Source of the DNA: Pycnopodia helianthoides | Taxonomy: Eukaryota; Echinodermata; Asteroidea; Forcipulatida; Asteriidae | NCBI GenBank assembly: GCA_032158295.1 | Contig: CM063261.1 | Location: 1,674,001-1,738,000 of the forward strand | Direction: 5' to 3' | Length of the DNA: 64,000 nucleotides | Shown: positions 44,409-55,956 of the stretch, piece by piece | Layout of the letters: each line of letters begins with the position of its first letter | Numbering within the stretch: the stretch's first letter is position 1 | The notes under the pieces: model-generated | What the model was told of the DNA's origin: nothing | What the model saw: the letters and a program-made list of their open reading frames with translations, nothing else | Databases searched by the model: none | Position numbers and translations under genes: made by a program

Positions 44409-44705
44409 CTTGGTCTGCATTGACAGAGATGCGCCATGCTCAAGCAACACGGCGGCGACGTCCTCCATCCCCTCCCTGGAAGCGATGTGAAGCGCCGTGT
44501 AGTGATCCCGCGTCTGCGCATCGGGGGACGCTCCGTTCTCCAGCAGCAGGGTGACGATCTCCACGTTGCCCAGGCGGGCGGCGATGTGCAGAGGGGTCTG
44601 GTTCTCGGTGGCCTTGGCGTCCACCTTGGCGCCGTTGCGTAGAAGGACGCGGATGATGTCGATTTGGTTTGCGCGGGCTGCGAGATGGAGGGCAGTCTCA
44701 CCACG
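44409..44705 (-). CDS. Ank: Ankyrin exon: repeats 14, 15 and 16
   Basis: A 297-bp phase-0 exon for 99 residues with three complete repeats: [18 protein letters not shown], then [18 protein letters not shown] and [18 protein letters not shown], ending SLSMQTK. It is the largest uninterrupted repeat block here and is more GC-rich than neighbouring exons. The EN-Q-TPLH and DHYTALH starts match the same repeats in other ankyrins. Donor AAG|GTGCGA. Confidence 0.96.
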
Positions 44706-44986
44706 CTAGAGAAGGAGGTTGAAGAGAGCCGGGGGATGAACACAATAATAACAAACATAATGACCTATCAAAAAAATGCTTTCAAGCCATATGGAATTGA
44801 ATTTTAAGATTTACCTCAACTATTGAATTGAAGTTTATTGTTAAGAATTGTTTTTATGAGACATCTATACTAGTACGGTTGTTATAATCACAAGAAATAT
44901 TACTGTCGTGGGTATCATGTTACATTTAACATATGTTACATTTAACATATGTTTTAAGAAAGTTTAGGAACCTGTCTGAAGCTTAC

Positions 44987-45085
44987 CACGTTGGTTTCGT
45001 CCACGCTAGCGCCATGGTTGATCAGGTAGCCAACGATGTTAATATTGCCCATGAAGGCAGACACGTGAAGTGGAGTCAGTCCAGA
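44987..45085 (-). CDS. Ank: Ankyrin exon: repeat 13
   Basis: A 99-bp phase-0 exon for 33 residues, [18 protein letters not shown] to [21 protein letters not shown] is the hallmark of repeat 13. Donor GTG|GTAAGC. The intron upstream carries a 36-bp direct duplication. Confidence 0.96.
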
Positions 45086-45153
45086 CTATGGTCAAAGCAA
45101 AATCACAAAGAAACATTTGTCAAAAGAACTGACTTTTTATTAAAGTCAACATT

Positions 45154-45228
45154 TGAAAATAGTTTGTTTTCTGTTGAAGATATTACATATTGAATATAGT
45201 TTGTTTTCTGTTGAAGATATTACATATT
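45154..45228. repeat. 36-bp direct duplication
   Basis: TAGTTTGTTTTCTGTTGAAG and ATATTACATATTG occur twice in succession, exactly alike. Confidence 0.93.
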
Positions 45229-45524
45229 GAGGTATTGTTGTAATTCAAATAAAAAAACACAAGACCGCCGGACTTGTCTGGTCATGAGTTTACTGGCCCA
45301 ATGCTAAAATAACTGGCTTTGGGCCTGCGGTCCAGTGTAAAATATGAGCACCAAAACGGGTTCAAACTTTTAGTCAAAAGTATTCAAAAGTATTCAAATC
45401 AGTTGCCAAAGGGAAAATTGCATTGAATTCGCATTGATTTACAGCTATGAATATAGAAATCATACAAATTTAAGGTTATGAGCTAACATTTACACTTCAC
45501 AAAATTTCACACGTTAAAAAATAT

Positions 45525-45677
45525 GCCAGGAATTTCTTCTTTGAGAGGGCAAGGCCAGTTTCATTTTACAAAGGGCACCTCCATTGGAAGATCTTAACGT
45601 CTCTGAGACAATTTTAAAAGAGCAGCAAGGCCAAGACAAAGGAAATGAAGGCCATGGCCTCCGTAATTCTAGGCCTG
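45525..45677. mobile_element. Foldback element, CAGGCCTGGAATT family, copy 2
   Basis: GCCAGGAATTTC to CTAGGCCTG, with GAGAGGGCAAGGCCA and AAGGCCATGGCCTCCG inside. More worn than other copies. Confidence 0.8.
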
Positions 45678-45755
45678 TAAAAATGTTTATTTATCTAGTT
45701 ATATTTTTCATCAATCTATGGTAGGGGAAATCATCATTTGATGGGTCCTACTTAC

Positions 45756-45854
45756 CTCTGTTGTGGCATGAATGGAAGCACCATACTTTAGAAGCAGCTC
45801 AATCACCTTCACACGATTCTTCTTACAGGCGATGTGAAGCGGGGTGAATCCATT
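45756..45854 (-). CDS. Ank: Ankyrin exon: repeat 12
   Basis: A 99-bp phase-0 exon for 33 residues, [18 protein letters not shown] to GASIHATTE. The CKKNR.KV.ELLLK block matches repeat 12 of vertebrate ankyrins closely. Donor GAG|GTAAGT. Confidence 0.96.
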
Positions 45855-46074
45855 CTGAAGACGAACAAGATCAGGTTAATTAACTTTACTGTTTAAGGGG
45901 TGTGGTGTCAAAAACCCTTTTTTCTTTCTAGCAGGGGTACAGCAATGGTACTTGCCCATGGGTAGATTTATTTCAGCTTCTGCTACTTCAGCAAAGACCA
46001 AAGCTGAGATAAATTTGACATGCCCAAACAAACTCGTCAACTAAATCTGTTTAGCAATTATATTGACAACTCAC

Positions 46075-46272
46075 CAGAGCGCGGGCACTTGGGTTGGCCT
46101 TTCTGTCCAGCAGTAGTTTAGCGACACGGTGGTGACCGCAGTGACCAGCCACATGGAGTGGGGTCAGGTAGTCCACGGTCACGTCATCCACTGGGGCCTT
46201 GTGGTACAGTAGAAGACGGGCGCTGTCTACATGGTCACCCTGGGCGGCCATGTGCAGGGGCGCCAGGCCATT
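46075..46272 (-). CDS. Ank: Ankyrin exon: repeats 10 and 11
   Basis: A 198-bp phase-0 exon for 66 residues: [18 protein letters not shown] (repeat 10) and [18 protein letters not shown] (repeat 11), ending ANPSARAL. The HCGHHRVAK block is invariant in the family. Repeat 10 has APLH where most have TPLH or SPIH. Donor CTG|GTGAGT. Confidence 0.96.
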
Positions 46273-46780
46273 CTGTAATCACAACAATAAAGGCGGTTTT
46301 ACAAATACTCTGTTGTTGGGAGTTTTTCTGGACAATTCAATGTTTTCTTGGTTTCACAGGCAAGAAGAAGAAGAATGCTGATGTTTGTGGCTCACATTAT
46401 CAAAACCAAAACTGGCAAAAGGGAATGCAGGCCTAGGGACTGTGCAAATCTTACGCATATTCAAACATTGGGCACTGTTAAAATGAGCAAGTTTGTTCCT
46501 TCATGCGTTAAAGCAATGTATGTGTTTCTCAAAAATGTTTGAATACGAGCGAAACTTGCATGGTTTATTATTGCAGGAGAGTAACTGTCTACAGAGCTGA
46601 TTATTTCTCCAGGTTGTTCTGGTGCAGGTAAAAGTTAAGTATTTCATTAACTGAATTATTAAGGAGAAGTAGGATGAGACAGCACCTTCAAAAAAGAAAT
46701 ATACTTCAGGAACTATTCTTGTTTTTTCTAAAGCTTTTGACATATTCTGTGGTTCCTCTGATCAGGCTATTTGAGTGTAC

Positions 46781-46879
46781 CTTGGTCTTTGCAGAGATTG
46801 GTGCACCTCTCTCCAGGAGCTGGTCCACGCATTGATCGTGACCGCTACGGGCAGAGCAGTGGAGTGGTGTCAGTCCATC
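46781..46879 (-). CDS. Ank: Ankyrin exon: repeat 9
   Basis: A 99-bp phase-0 exon for 33 residues beginning [18 protein letters not shown] and ending GAPISAKTK, corresponding to the TPLHCAARNGH repeat of other ankyrins. The upstream intron has a GA microsatellite (46887-46930), CT-rich in the transcript and close to the acceptor. Confidence 0.96.
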
Positions 46880-46886
46880 CTACACC

Positions 46887-46893
46887 CAGAGAC

Positions 46894-46930
<37 letters not shown>
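46887..46930. repeat. GA microsatellite
   Basis: About 20 GA units with few interruptions, next to the acceptor of the repeat-9 exon. Confidence 0.95.
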
Positions 46931-46933
<3 letters not shown>

Positions 46934-47146
46934 TAAGGGAAGGGTTATTCTCAGTTTTTTTAAGCAATAATTCATTCCAATACTTTAGACTCAATGCAGT
47001 TGAATTCATCCTGATGCTCTTGTTCTGGTCAAAGCCTTTTAGAGACCACTCATGTCTGTGCTGACATTCCTGTCAATATATCTGACGAAATTAAACCACG
47101 AAATAAAAAACACACACTTGATGAAAAGTCTCTGTCCTAAACTTAC

Positions 47147-47344
47147 CCTAGTCTTGGCATCGATTCTAGACCCTCGGTCCAACAAGGTGTTGACCATGTT
47201 GACGCGCCCCCACTTTGCAGCCACATGCAATGGTGTGATATTATTCCTGGCTGCATGGTCTACCGATGCACCCCTCTGCAGGAGGAGGGTGGCTACGTTG
47301 ACGTGACCGTAGTGGGCTGCGATGTGGAGAGGGGTGAATCCACT
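47147..47344 (-). CDS. Ank: Ankyrin exon: repeats 7 and 8
   Basis: A 198-bp phase-0 exon for 66 residues: [18 protein letters not shown] (repeat 7) and [18 protein letters not shown] (repeat 8), ending SRIDAKTR. Both TPLH turns are intact, and the W in AAKWGR is also found at this position in invertebrate ankyrins. Donor AGG|GTAAGT. Confidence 0.96.
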
Positions 47345-48290
47345 CTGAGGGGGGGTAACGGTGATAGTAACAGGGGTGAAAGTCAGTGCTGACAAAAAAG
47401 TCTTAAACTAGGATCCAAATTTTAGGAGGTATGTAAAAATTATGTTTAGCAGATGAGTAGTTCTTCCTTCAGGACCAATTTTGTTCTGATGACGGTTTGG
47501 GAAAAATTTTGACAACAGCTGGGTCAGAGTTCAGAATGTTTTGCTTTGGCTGTAGCTTAGCCCATGTTCTCCGAAGTAAAACAGAATATCCAGAAGCCAC
47601 TTGCTAGCCACAGCCATATTAAATCAGCCTGAACCATCAAAAAGTATGATCCAATTTCATAAAGCTTTTAAGCAGAAGATACTGGTGAGCAAGTTTCTTT
47701 GCTAAGCAAAGAATGAGCGGGGCACCAGTCACAACAACGCAAATTTTTGTGGAATTTTGACTGGTAACCAGGTTCAGCTAAGAAAGATTTGTCTGTGCTT
47801 AGCAAGTTTTTCTGTGCCTACAGGCTTTATGAAACTGGGCCCTGGTCACAACCAAGGTGCTCATGAGGTGCGCTTGGAGGCAGTGCATCCTTGTTTCTTC
47901 TCTCCACACAGGTGTACAACTCCACATAACGTCCCAACAAAGGCAAATTGATATTGTGTTTGATAAGCCTCCTAAGTGCTATAGATCCAGAGTGTGTGCC
48001 CACCCAAAGGGGCTGAGAAAACAAACGAATTGTCAGCCAAAACGACCTTGGGGAAAGAACAACACAGTAAACCCCATTGGGAAAGTATGCAAAAAGCGCT
48101 CTCATGGCACACAATGATTGTGAGTTTTTTTACTTTAGGCGTGTGCAAGCTCGCGCAATCAGTTATGCACGATAATCAATCCAAGCCTGTAAATTTTGAA
48201 GCAAGGGACATTGGCTGTTTTTTTTCGCCGTGTGAAAAGCTAAAGATGAAAATCTAGGCCTGCAAAACAACGAGATGGAAAAAAGCTTAC
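47345..48290. other. Intron with TTCATAAAGCTT foldback
   Basis: Contains one copy of the CCAATTTCATAAAGC family (47650-47845). No exon. Confidence 0.5.
47650..47845. mobile_element. CCAATTTCATAAAGC foldback element
   Basis: Left end CCAATTTCATAAAGCTT, right end GCTTTATGAAACTGGGCCCTGG; TTGCTAAGC and TGCTTAGCAAG inside, as in 20344-20721. Confidence 0.8.
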
Positions 48291-48476
48291 CTTTGATGTA
48301 ATGTCTGGGTTATGTCCGCTCTGCAGCAGCAGCAGGGCGGCTTTGGTGTCGTCGCGGCGAGAGCAGATGTGCAGGGCGGGTAGACGGGTCTTCCCTGCTC
48401 GGTCATTCTCAAGCAAGACTGCGACGACCTTGTCATGTCCCTGTTGTAGGGCTACGGCGAGGGGCGTGTAGCCATC
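48291..48476 (-). CDS. Ank: Ankyrin exon: repeats 5 and 6
   Basis: A 186-bp phase-0 exon for 62 residues. It starts [18 protein letters not shown] (repeat 5), has the shortened junction [10 protein letters not shown] and continues [13 protein letters not shown] into repeat 6, ending NPDITSK. Both the 62-residue length and the missing residues at the RLPALH junction are typical of ankyrins, where repeats 5 and 6 share one exon. Confidence 0.96.
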
Positions 48477-51400
48477 CTACAATGCCAAAAACATGACCCC
48501 CAAAATAAAAGTTAGTTCAGACTTTGGTGATATTATAATTTATTCTTGGATTCCTTTTACTTGACAAATGCTAGTATTTCCATGATGTTAGAACATGCAC
48601 TAAATTACAAGTAAGTCACCATGTGCCTCATTTGTTTAAACGGGAGGTTTTTCAGATTCAAGGGCAGAAAATATGCAACGCATTTCCGACTTCACTTCTA
48701 CTCTATCAACAGTGAATTAATTTAGTCAGTCTGCTGCCACCTAGAGTCTAAAAATCTCAAGGATTCTCGTTAGTTTTCTTTAATAGATCTATCCATACAA
48801 AATTTCCACCATGAGTGAAAAAAAAAGTCTCTGTTTTAAATCAGATATGATTTTTTTTTTTTCAAACAGAAAAACATAATTATCCCCAATAGCATTTCAG
48901 TACATATTTTCCCCTGTTGTTTTTAATTTGGGGTTGTTGTGAAAAAAAAGGAAAACAAAATTGAAGTAGAGCAATAAGCTGATTTTAAAAATTATAATTA
49001 GAGGACGCCTCAAATTGTCTACATACAAACGTACATTTAAAATCTGACAATTTATACAGTGACAAACACATCACATGGAGTAAAGGAAATTAAATGTCTG
49101 GTAGATTATACACAAGCATGCAGGTACATGAAGGAAAATGGTTTGAAACAGTACTGGCAGTTTCAGATGATCTTCAAATTTCACTCTGAATTAACAAATT
49201 TTGAAGTGGAGAGAAATAAATCAGAACTTTTGGGAAACGTTTGATGAAACACAAAAATATTGTTTTCAGGTTTTTTGTTTTTCCCGATATGAGGAAGAAA
49301 AGATCACACACAAAACAGGTTTTTAGAAAACAAACAAATTAAAAGGAATTCTCTGTGAAAAGCTTGCAACTTAAAGGTAGGGTCATAGATTGGTTCTTGT
49401 CAACATAATGCTGATTCATAGGCAAAACTATAAAGAAAGATACAATTAAAGTCACATGTGAAAGTTTCAGCTGAATACAGTGTCCACTTGCTGAGAAAAC
49501 AGCAAAAAAACTGTCACGGTATTTTCACTAGAATTTCAAACTCATTGACAGCGGGTACCAATCGCATCTCTGGCTGCAGCATTCGCAAACGGACCACCAA
49601 CCCTCAGAAATCTGAGACAGGATTCATGCATGACTCGTTTCTCAGATTCAAAGGTTTTTGAGTGGAAAATTATTCAAACCATTATTACTTTGTAGGGAGT
49701 CCTATCTCAAAATAGTTTATACGATCAACAGCTGCAGTGCTTCTTACCAAGTAAGTTTTTATGGTCATTTTTATGGAGTATTCACCAACCTATGACCCTA
49801 TCCTTAAAACAAATTCTACGTGAAAAATTGTTTTACTTTCATTGTTAATACATGTAAATGCAAGTTGTCATTAAGGCCGCACTTGCAGGCAAAGAGAATG
49901 ACTTGGAAAAATATCGCAGAAAGCAGTAAAAGTGATTTGTAATTTTTGAGTTTCTTAAATTGGTGAGGAGTAACATGATCAGCAAAAGGGATAATGTAAA
50001 CTTTGATTATTATAATATTTTTTTCAGAGCTGCAGCTCACCAAAACTTGGCTTCGGAAAGATAAAGTACCTTGCAGCTGTATGCAATTATTGTCTCATGT
50101 AGGCTACATATTTAAAGTAATGATTGAAATTTTTTCGGAGCATGCGTTTTTCAAAAATAGCTTTCCTATCATTTTTATATTTTGTAACATATATTTCAAG
50201 CTCAACCTATAATAAAGGAACAACACAAAGCCATAACCGACACCAACTACAAGACATAATAATTTTTCTCAAGGTCATCAAAATTAAACAGACCAAAAAA
50301 AACACACACAAGTTTCAAGGTCACGAAAACGTTGATTTTTCGTTCAACTTGTAAATCAGAAACAAGAGAGAAAAAATTCCTTTCAAACCTTTTCCTCAAA
50401 ATTAATAAATATATTCAAAATTAAAATTACGTACACGTACAGTTTGGTTTTTACCTGTGGTGGAAACGCTTTTGCAACCGGATTTCACCTTTAAAATAAT
50501 CTGTTTACAATCTGCCAAAACTTAAAGAGGCTTGCGTGTAGTAATTGATATTTCCCTCTCCAAAGAAAAACTATAACAACCAACAGTTTTATGAAACTTT
50601 AAACTCCCTCTTTAAGCCAAAAGACCAAACCAACCAAGCTTGATTTTGTTTGGAGTGGGAAATAAAGAACTTACACGCAACCCTCAGAATAGTGTGTACA
50701 CAAATTTGTACAAAGGTGAAACACTTTCATTCACTGCAGTAACAAACACAAAAAATTGCCTAGTTTTGCTACCTCGCCTCATAGATAGTTTGAAGAAAAA
50801 AAAACAACATCACTTTTTTTTTATGACTAGAAACGCAAGGGCTTTAAGAAAATTCAGAGAAGATACATAAACAACACTGATGTGACACAAACAGACAAAC
50901 GATGAACCTGACGAAAAACTTTAATTCAAGCAATCTGTGATTGGACCAAAGTGCTAGCTTAACCATTTACGATCACATTCAAGTCCCCCAAAAATTCTGC
51001 CGATACGTTGAAAAATCGACATCAAACAAAATCTAACACAGCAACTTTGAACCACTAGTTATATTCTAATTTTATACAAAGCAACCTTTGTCGTTGTTAT
51101 CTTCTTCAAATTCAAGAACAGTAAACACAATTTAGATGCCTGTGATATTTGACCAGAGTAAAATAATACCTCCTTGCTCAAAACTATTTTCTTACTAACA
51201 TTTTTAATACAGCCAAAGGGCAACTACCTAACTTGTTTTTCCCACAAAAATCAAACAGCATGACATTTCAAAGTTTTTTAATTTCAGCAACAAGTTCTCA
51301 AAGCCACACAGTTGTTCTAGTAGTGCAACTACATTTAACGAAAGCAGAATTATGCAGATGCCTTTTGTTTTTCATCATGCTTCGTATAAACTCTCATTAG

Positions 51401-53065
51401 AAAAAGTTAATCTGGCCAGATCTCTTAAAATAGGACGCTGGAAAAATAATGGCAAGATTGCTTGAACGGCAGCATTTATTCCCTTGGTAAAAAACAACTG
51501 TAGGTTTTAAATACAATTATATGCATTAGATTTTTTGGTGGTAAATAATTATTGTAAGGCACTTGTGAAAATCTAACAACGGGGCAAAGTACTTTTTGGA
51601 AGGAATTTCAGAAGATAAAAATTAACTCTATACTCATTTTGACGGAATTTCTTTTTGTGAACACCAAGAGCGCAATCATGTATTGCTGTGTTTTTTGCAT
51701 AATATAATTCTTAATGGTGCCCAAGGCGCTGATTTTGATAAAAACTTCTTCTCCACTCAATGGTTTTTTCCCCCTTTCCCTTTAGTGACGGGAAAATATT
51801 TCTCCAGATTGCCTTTTTCATTCTCTGTGATATTTTATTTAATTTTTTTTCAGGGGGGATGTTATCTGCCAGTAGTATATCATTTCAACAAATCTTGCAG
51901 TTATACATTATGCATTAACAAACCACGAGCAATTCGATGCAAAGATAACGTTTCGAACAAGTCATCTAAAACAGCCAGTACTGTTACCATGGCAACCACA
52001 TCTTGACTTTCCACACAGAAAAACATCATTCACGCTACTGTTTGTTAGAACACGCTACAGTGTTATGAAAAAGACAAAAACTACGCCAGAAAAAGAAAAA
52101 ATATATATATATATACACATGACAGTTTGGCTTTTGATCGGGGTTAACTACGGTTTGAGTGACAACTCTATTTGTGTTGGAGTCCTACCATGCATGATGA
52201 AGTGCTAGTAAAACGGCAACCAATCAGCGTGCATTAATTATCTAGGCTAGGTCAACTACATGCGACAAACTTGCTGTGAGAAACAAAGCTGCTTGCACAA
52301 GTGTCAGGTTTGTCCCTGATGGTTTAACTGGGACAAGAGAGTCACTAATATTAATAAACTCGGCCCACAGAAAACTCTCTGTTGAATACTATCAGCCACC
52401 AGTGATCCCGAGCCCAACGCTTGTAAATTCTAGCACCCCCCCCCACCTTACTGTTAACGATTTTGGACAATGCTAGTCTGTGTGGTGATGAACAAGAGAG
52501 GGCAGTGTTTTTCCCCCACTCTTCCCCTTTTTGACTAAAAACCACCTTTTGAGGGTTCATCCATTTTGTTAAAAAGAAAAATATGGCATTTGCTACAATG
52601 CGGACAGGCAGTTACAAACAAGTACATAAAAAAACAATGACTGCTTACATTGCAAGTATGCAAGTATTCCCCGATCCCCCACCCCTCCCCCAATGCCCCC
52701 ACCAGTCCATAACATGTAAGAAGTTAGAGAGATTAAGGGTGTGTTTAGTGGGACAAAACAGAGCATACAGTGTCAGTGAAAGTACGCTAAACATCAGGGC
52801 TTTCTGGATATATGTGAACAACACTGAGTAGAAAGTCTTTATGGGCACTGTACACACAAAAAATAAACCTGACAAACACTTTGTAAAATGTTTACACCAA
52901 TGGTACACGGTTATCTATGCAACATAGTAACTGTATAATAGGGTCAGGATACACACACAAAAGAGTACACTAACACTGGTGATGTTTTCGTTTTGGTTTT
53001 GCACAATCATTCACAAGAAGAATAAACGTATAATTCGGAGCTCACGGTTGTCGTGACTTACGTAC
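48477..53065. other. Intron (4.6 kb)
   Basis: The only clear items are the 433-bp inverted-repeat element at 49373-49805 and an AT microsatellite at about 52100-52113. The rest is AT-rich with several poly-A and poly-T runs; no exon with ankyrin similarity is present. Confidence 0.5.
49373..49805. mobile_element. Inverted-repeat element, AAAGGTAGGGTCATAG family, copy 2
   Basis: Intact ends AAAGGTAGGGTCATAGATTGG and CCAACCTATGACCCTATCCTT, inverted over about 20 bp. The interior matches 17461-17865 throughout, with a few small gaps. Confidence 0.88.
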
Positions 53066-53170
53066 CTCCTGCTTTGGAGGGTACTTGGGCCGCGATTGGT
53101 GTTGCAAAAGCGTTTCCACGATTTTATAATGGCCCTGCTGTGTGGCGACCTCGAGCGGAACAAATCCGCC
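53066..53170 (-). CDS. Ank: Extra ankyrin-repeat exon, probably alternative
   Basis: A 105-bp phase-0 exon for 35 residues: GGFVPLEVATQQGHYKIV, then ETLLQHQ and a proline-rich end RPKYPPKQE. It aligns with the first half of the next exon ([18 protein letters not shown]), so it is a diverged copy of repeat 5. Canonical ankyrins go straight from repeat 4 to that next exon, so this one is either an additional repeat or an alternative cassette; because it is phase 0 on both sides it can be included or skipped freely. VPLE replaces TPLA, and the tail lacks the usual GAN loop. Acceptor has a C-rich tract, donor GAG|GTACGT. Confidence 0.75.
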
Positions 53171-54280
53171 CTAGAGGTTTGGTGCGGGTGGGGGAGGGGG
53201 GGTGGGGAGTCGAAGGGAGGGGGTAGGTTATGGTTAATGAAGCAGAAGAACCAGGGAGGGGGAAGAGGAGATTGGGGTATGCAACGCCAAATGTTTATAC
53301 AAAAGTCAAGGCATTTTGTTTGTTTTGTTCCCAAAGCATGCGTGTATAAGAGAAAAACAAGACATTAAAAGAGTAAAAGGGGAAGGCATGAACAAAAGCA
53401 GGTCCAAAAAACCACAATCAGACGATACTCGGAGTTGATGGAGCTTGTGCAGTTCGGAAAATTGCAAATGTTATTTCGTCGCACGTTATCCAAAGTGAAA
53501 GAGGGTAACAAATCAAATGTGGCACAATTTCATTTCCGATTAATGGTCTCCTTAATCCCCCAGTCTCAACCTTTCAGAAAGATAGGAAAAGTTCTTTTCA
53601 GAGTTGATCACAGATGACCAGCTCAGAGAGACTGTGGTCATTTTTTGGAAATGTTGGCTTCAAACTCATCAAGGTATGATTTGAATTCAAATGATCTGAT
53701 AATGAGACATCCTATCACTTCAACCAATGACTTTCCTTTTGGTAATATCAATTTGTCCTGATGAAAGCCCAGGTAAATTGTTCAGATTTTTTTTTTTCGA
53801 CATGGATTGGTACTTAATACCTCGAAATAGAAATGGTTTTCTGTTTTATTTTCTCATTTTGGATATGTGTGAGACTTGCACAGTCTATTTTTTCCCCTTA
53901 AAACTAGACGATCAAAACCATCAAACCACTAATAATAATTTGTATCAAATAATATAAATGTTGACTCAAAGAATTCTTTCAGTTTATCTTAAAAGATTTT
54001 AAGGCTTGTTATAAAAACAAATCAATCTAAAATTGAATTCACAGCAATCTTATTTGCATCCTAAAATGTATGCCACAAAGATTGTACATGTATGTCCAAA
54101 TGGTCAACCTCGAAATGATGACAGCTGCTGCTGTCTTGACTGAGTCTCTTGCCAGACTGAGTCTCTTGAGTCTGAGGAACTTGCCAACTGACATAAGGTT
54201 GGATCCAAGTCATAAAGGGTTACCATTCTTTGGGAGGGTTTTGTTTGGGAGGGGGGAGGGGTGTCTTAGGATGTTCTTAC
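53171..54280. other. Intron with G-rich start
   Basis: The first 110 bases next to the exon are G-rich on the plus strand (C-rich in the transcript, serving as the pyrimidine tract of the exon at 53066-53170). The rest is AT-rich with no feature. Confidence 0.5.
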
Positions 54281-54379
54281 CTCTGTTGCCAGGTTCTGGT
54301 TGGCGTTATTGGTCAGTAGATATTTGACAACCTCTTCATGGTTCTCCTGGGCGGCCATGTACAGGGGAGTGAACCCGCT
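54281..54379 (-). CDS. Ank: Ankyrin exon: repeat 4
   Basis: A 99-bp phase-0 exon for 33 residues beginning [18 protein letters not shown] and ending [19 protein letters not shown] is the fixed form of repeat 4 in ankyrins from worms to mammals. Donor GAG|GTAAGA. Confidence 0.96.
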
Positions 54380-54441
54380 CTGTGGTTGTGAAAAATGGTG
54401 GAGTGAAAATTGAGATTTGAATGAGAACAAGTCACTGCGAG

Positions 54442-54720
54442 TATAGACCTTTCTATTGCAACGTCACAGCCCGAGTTTTTGCCAACCAAGGTTGTAAAAC
54501 TTTGGGAAGCCATAAATGCAAAAACAGATTTGTAATAATCTTACACAAATATTCAAAAATAGTGTTGAATTTGTTGGAAACAAAGCTACCAACCATGGAA
54601 TGTATTTTTTTAAATTGAAAGTTAGGGTTAACATCTGTTAACACGATTGAATGTTTTGCTAACATTCGGCTTTCCATGCCATCAAGCGCGGTTTGTTTAT
54701 CAACAATAGAAAGGTCTATA
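54442..54720. mobile_element. TATA-flanked foldback element
   Basis: GACCTTTCTATTG and CAATAGAAAGGTC are exact inverted ends, each flanked by TATA, a probable target duplication. Length 279 bp, no coding capacity. Confidence 0.82.
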
Positions 54721-55507
54721 GAGTTCTGATGTCAAAATATGCTTCGCACTCAAGAAGCTTGAACCAGGCTTTAGGCCTCATCCACTTCTGTTCTCTTTAC
54801 TATAGAGGGTTCTTGGTTTAACCAAGGTATAAAGGCAGTAAAGTTGCAGACTCTAAAAAAAAAAAATACTAAAAAAAGAACTACATGTAACGGAAGAGAA
54901 AATCTAAATAGTAAAAAAAAATTACAAAAATGCAAAAACAGCAAACCGCATCCCAAACACTGCACAAACAGGACAGGACAATGAAAAGGGAAGATAAAAA
55001 CGGAAAAAACACACTTTGACCTCAAGATTTCTGCAGTTCTTAACGTACCATGAGTTTCCGTGTTTAGTCCCCCTCACAATTCAATGATTAAATGCTGTTT
55101 GAAATTGTACTATTTTTCCCTCATTCTGTCCATAATTATTGTTAAGTATCTCAATAGGTTGGGAAGCTTTCCCCCTGATTATTTTGTTGTTAGTTTATTA
55201 TCTCCAAATAATTAAAACGTTATATTGCCGTCTTATTTTGTCCAAGTTAAAGTTAGTTGACACTAACCAAAACATTAGTGCCCATCAAGTTTAACTACCA
55301 CCTTTTAATACCTCGCACCATTTGTGTTCTAAACAATTTCCCCAAAACAGTGTCACAATCTCTTTAAAGATTAGAAGCCTTTCAGGCAAAAGTAATTGAT
55401 TTTATACTCCCGGAGAAAAAATAATAAACCAAAGCGAAATCTAATAGATGTTAAATTCGTTGCACGACCCACTGCGAAAATAAAGGATTCGAACTGCCTC
55501 TAGCTAC

Positions 55508-55690
55508 CCCCAATCTCAGTGGCAGGACATCTGCTCTAGAATGGCAAAGGTCGTGGGTTCGAATCCCTCCCCGAGTAATATGCCTGTGGATTTTGTTTTT
55601 ATAGAACTCGGGGGGGGGGGGAGGTACTGAGTATACAGTGCTTTACACACATCGGTGTGCGGGTAAGAGCAAAACCCTCTAAAGAAAAAT
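55508..55690 (+). mobile_element. tRNA-derived SINE
   Basis: Shows CTCAGTGGCAGGACATCTGC and GGTCGTGGGTTCGAATCCC (B box), then AATATGCCTGTGG and a G-run and ACATCGGTGT tail. Copies with the same text lie at 58540-58625 (inverted) and 58685-58810. Confidence 0.75.
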
Positions 55691-55846
55691 CACGCCAGGC
55701 AGCATTTTTTTTAGTGAAATATATTTTTTATGAGCAGATTTGAGTGAGAGACTAAGTGAAGTCTAACTACAGATGCTTGCACTGGTACCAGTAGAATCAC
55801 CTCTAATGATTTATGAACGTGTCTTGTCAGAACTCCGGTGTTTTCA

Positions 55847-55956
55847 CGCCTGGAATTTTATCGTTGAGAGGGCAAGGCCATTTTCATTTTTGCAAAGGGA
55901 ACAATTGAAACAAGGGGGCCATGGCCTCTATGGCCACCATGTAGTTCCAAGCCTGG
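55847..55956. mobile_element. Foldback element, CAGGCCTGGAATT family, copy 3
   Basis: CGCCTGGAATTTTATC to TAGTTCCAAGCCTGG, shortened in the middle (about 110 bp). Confidence 0.8.
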
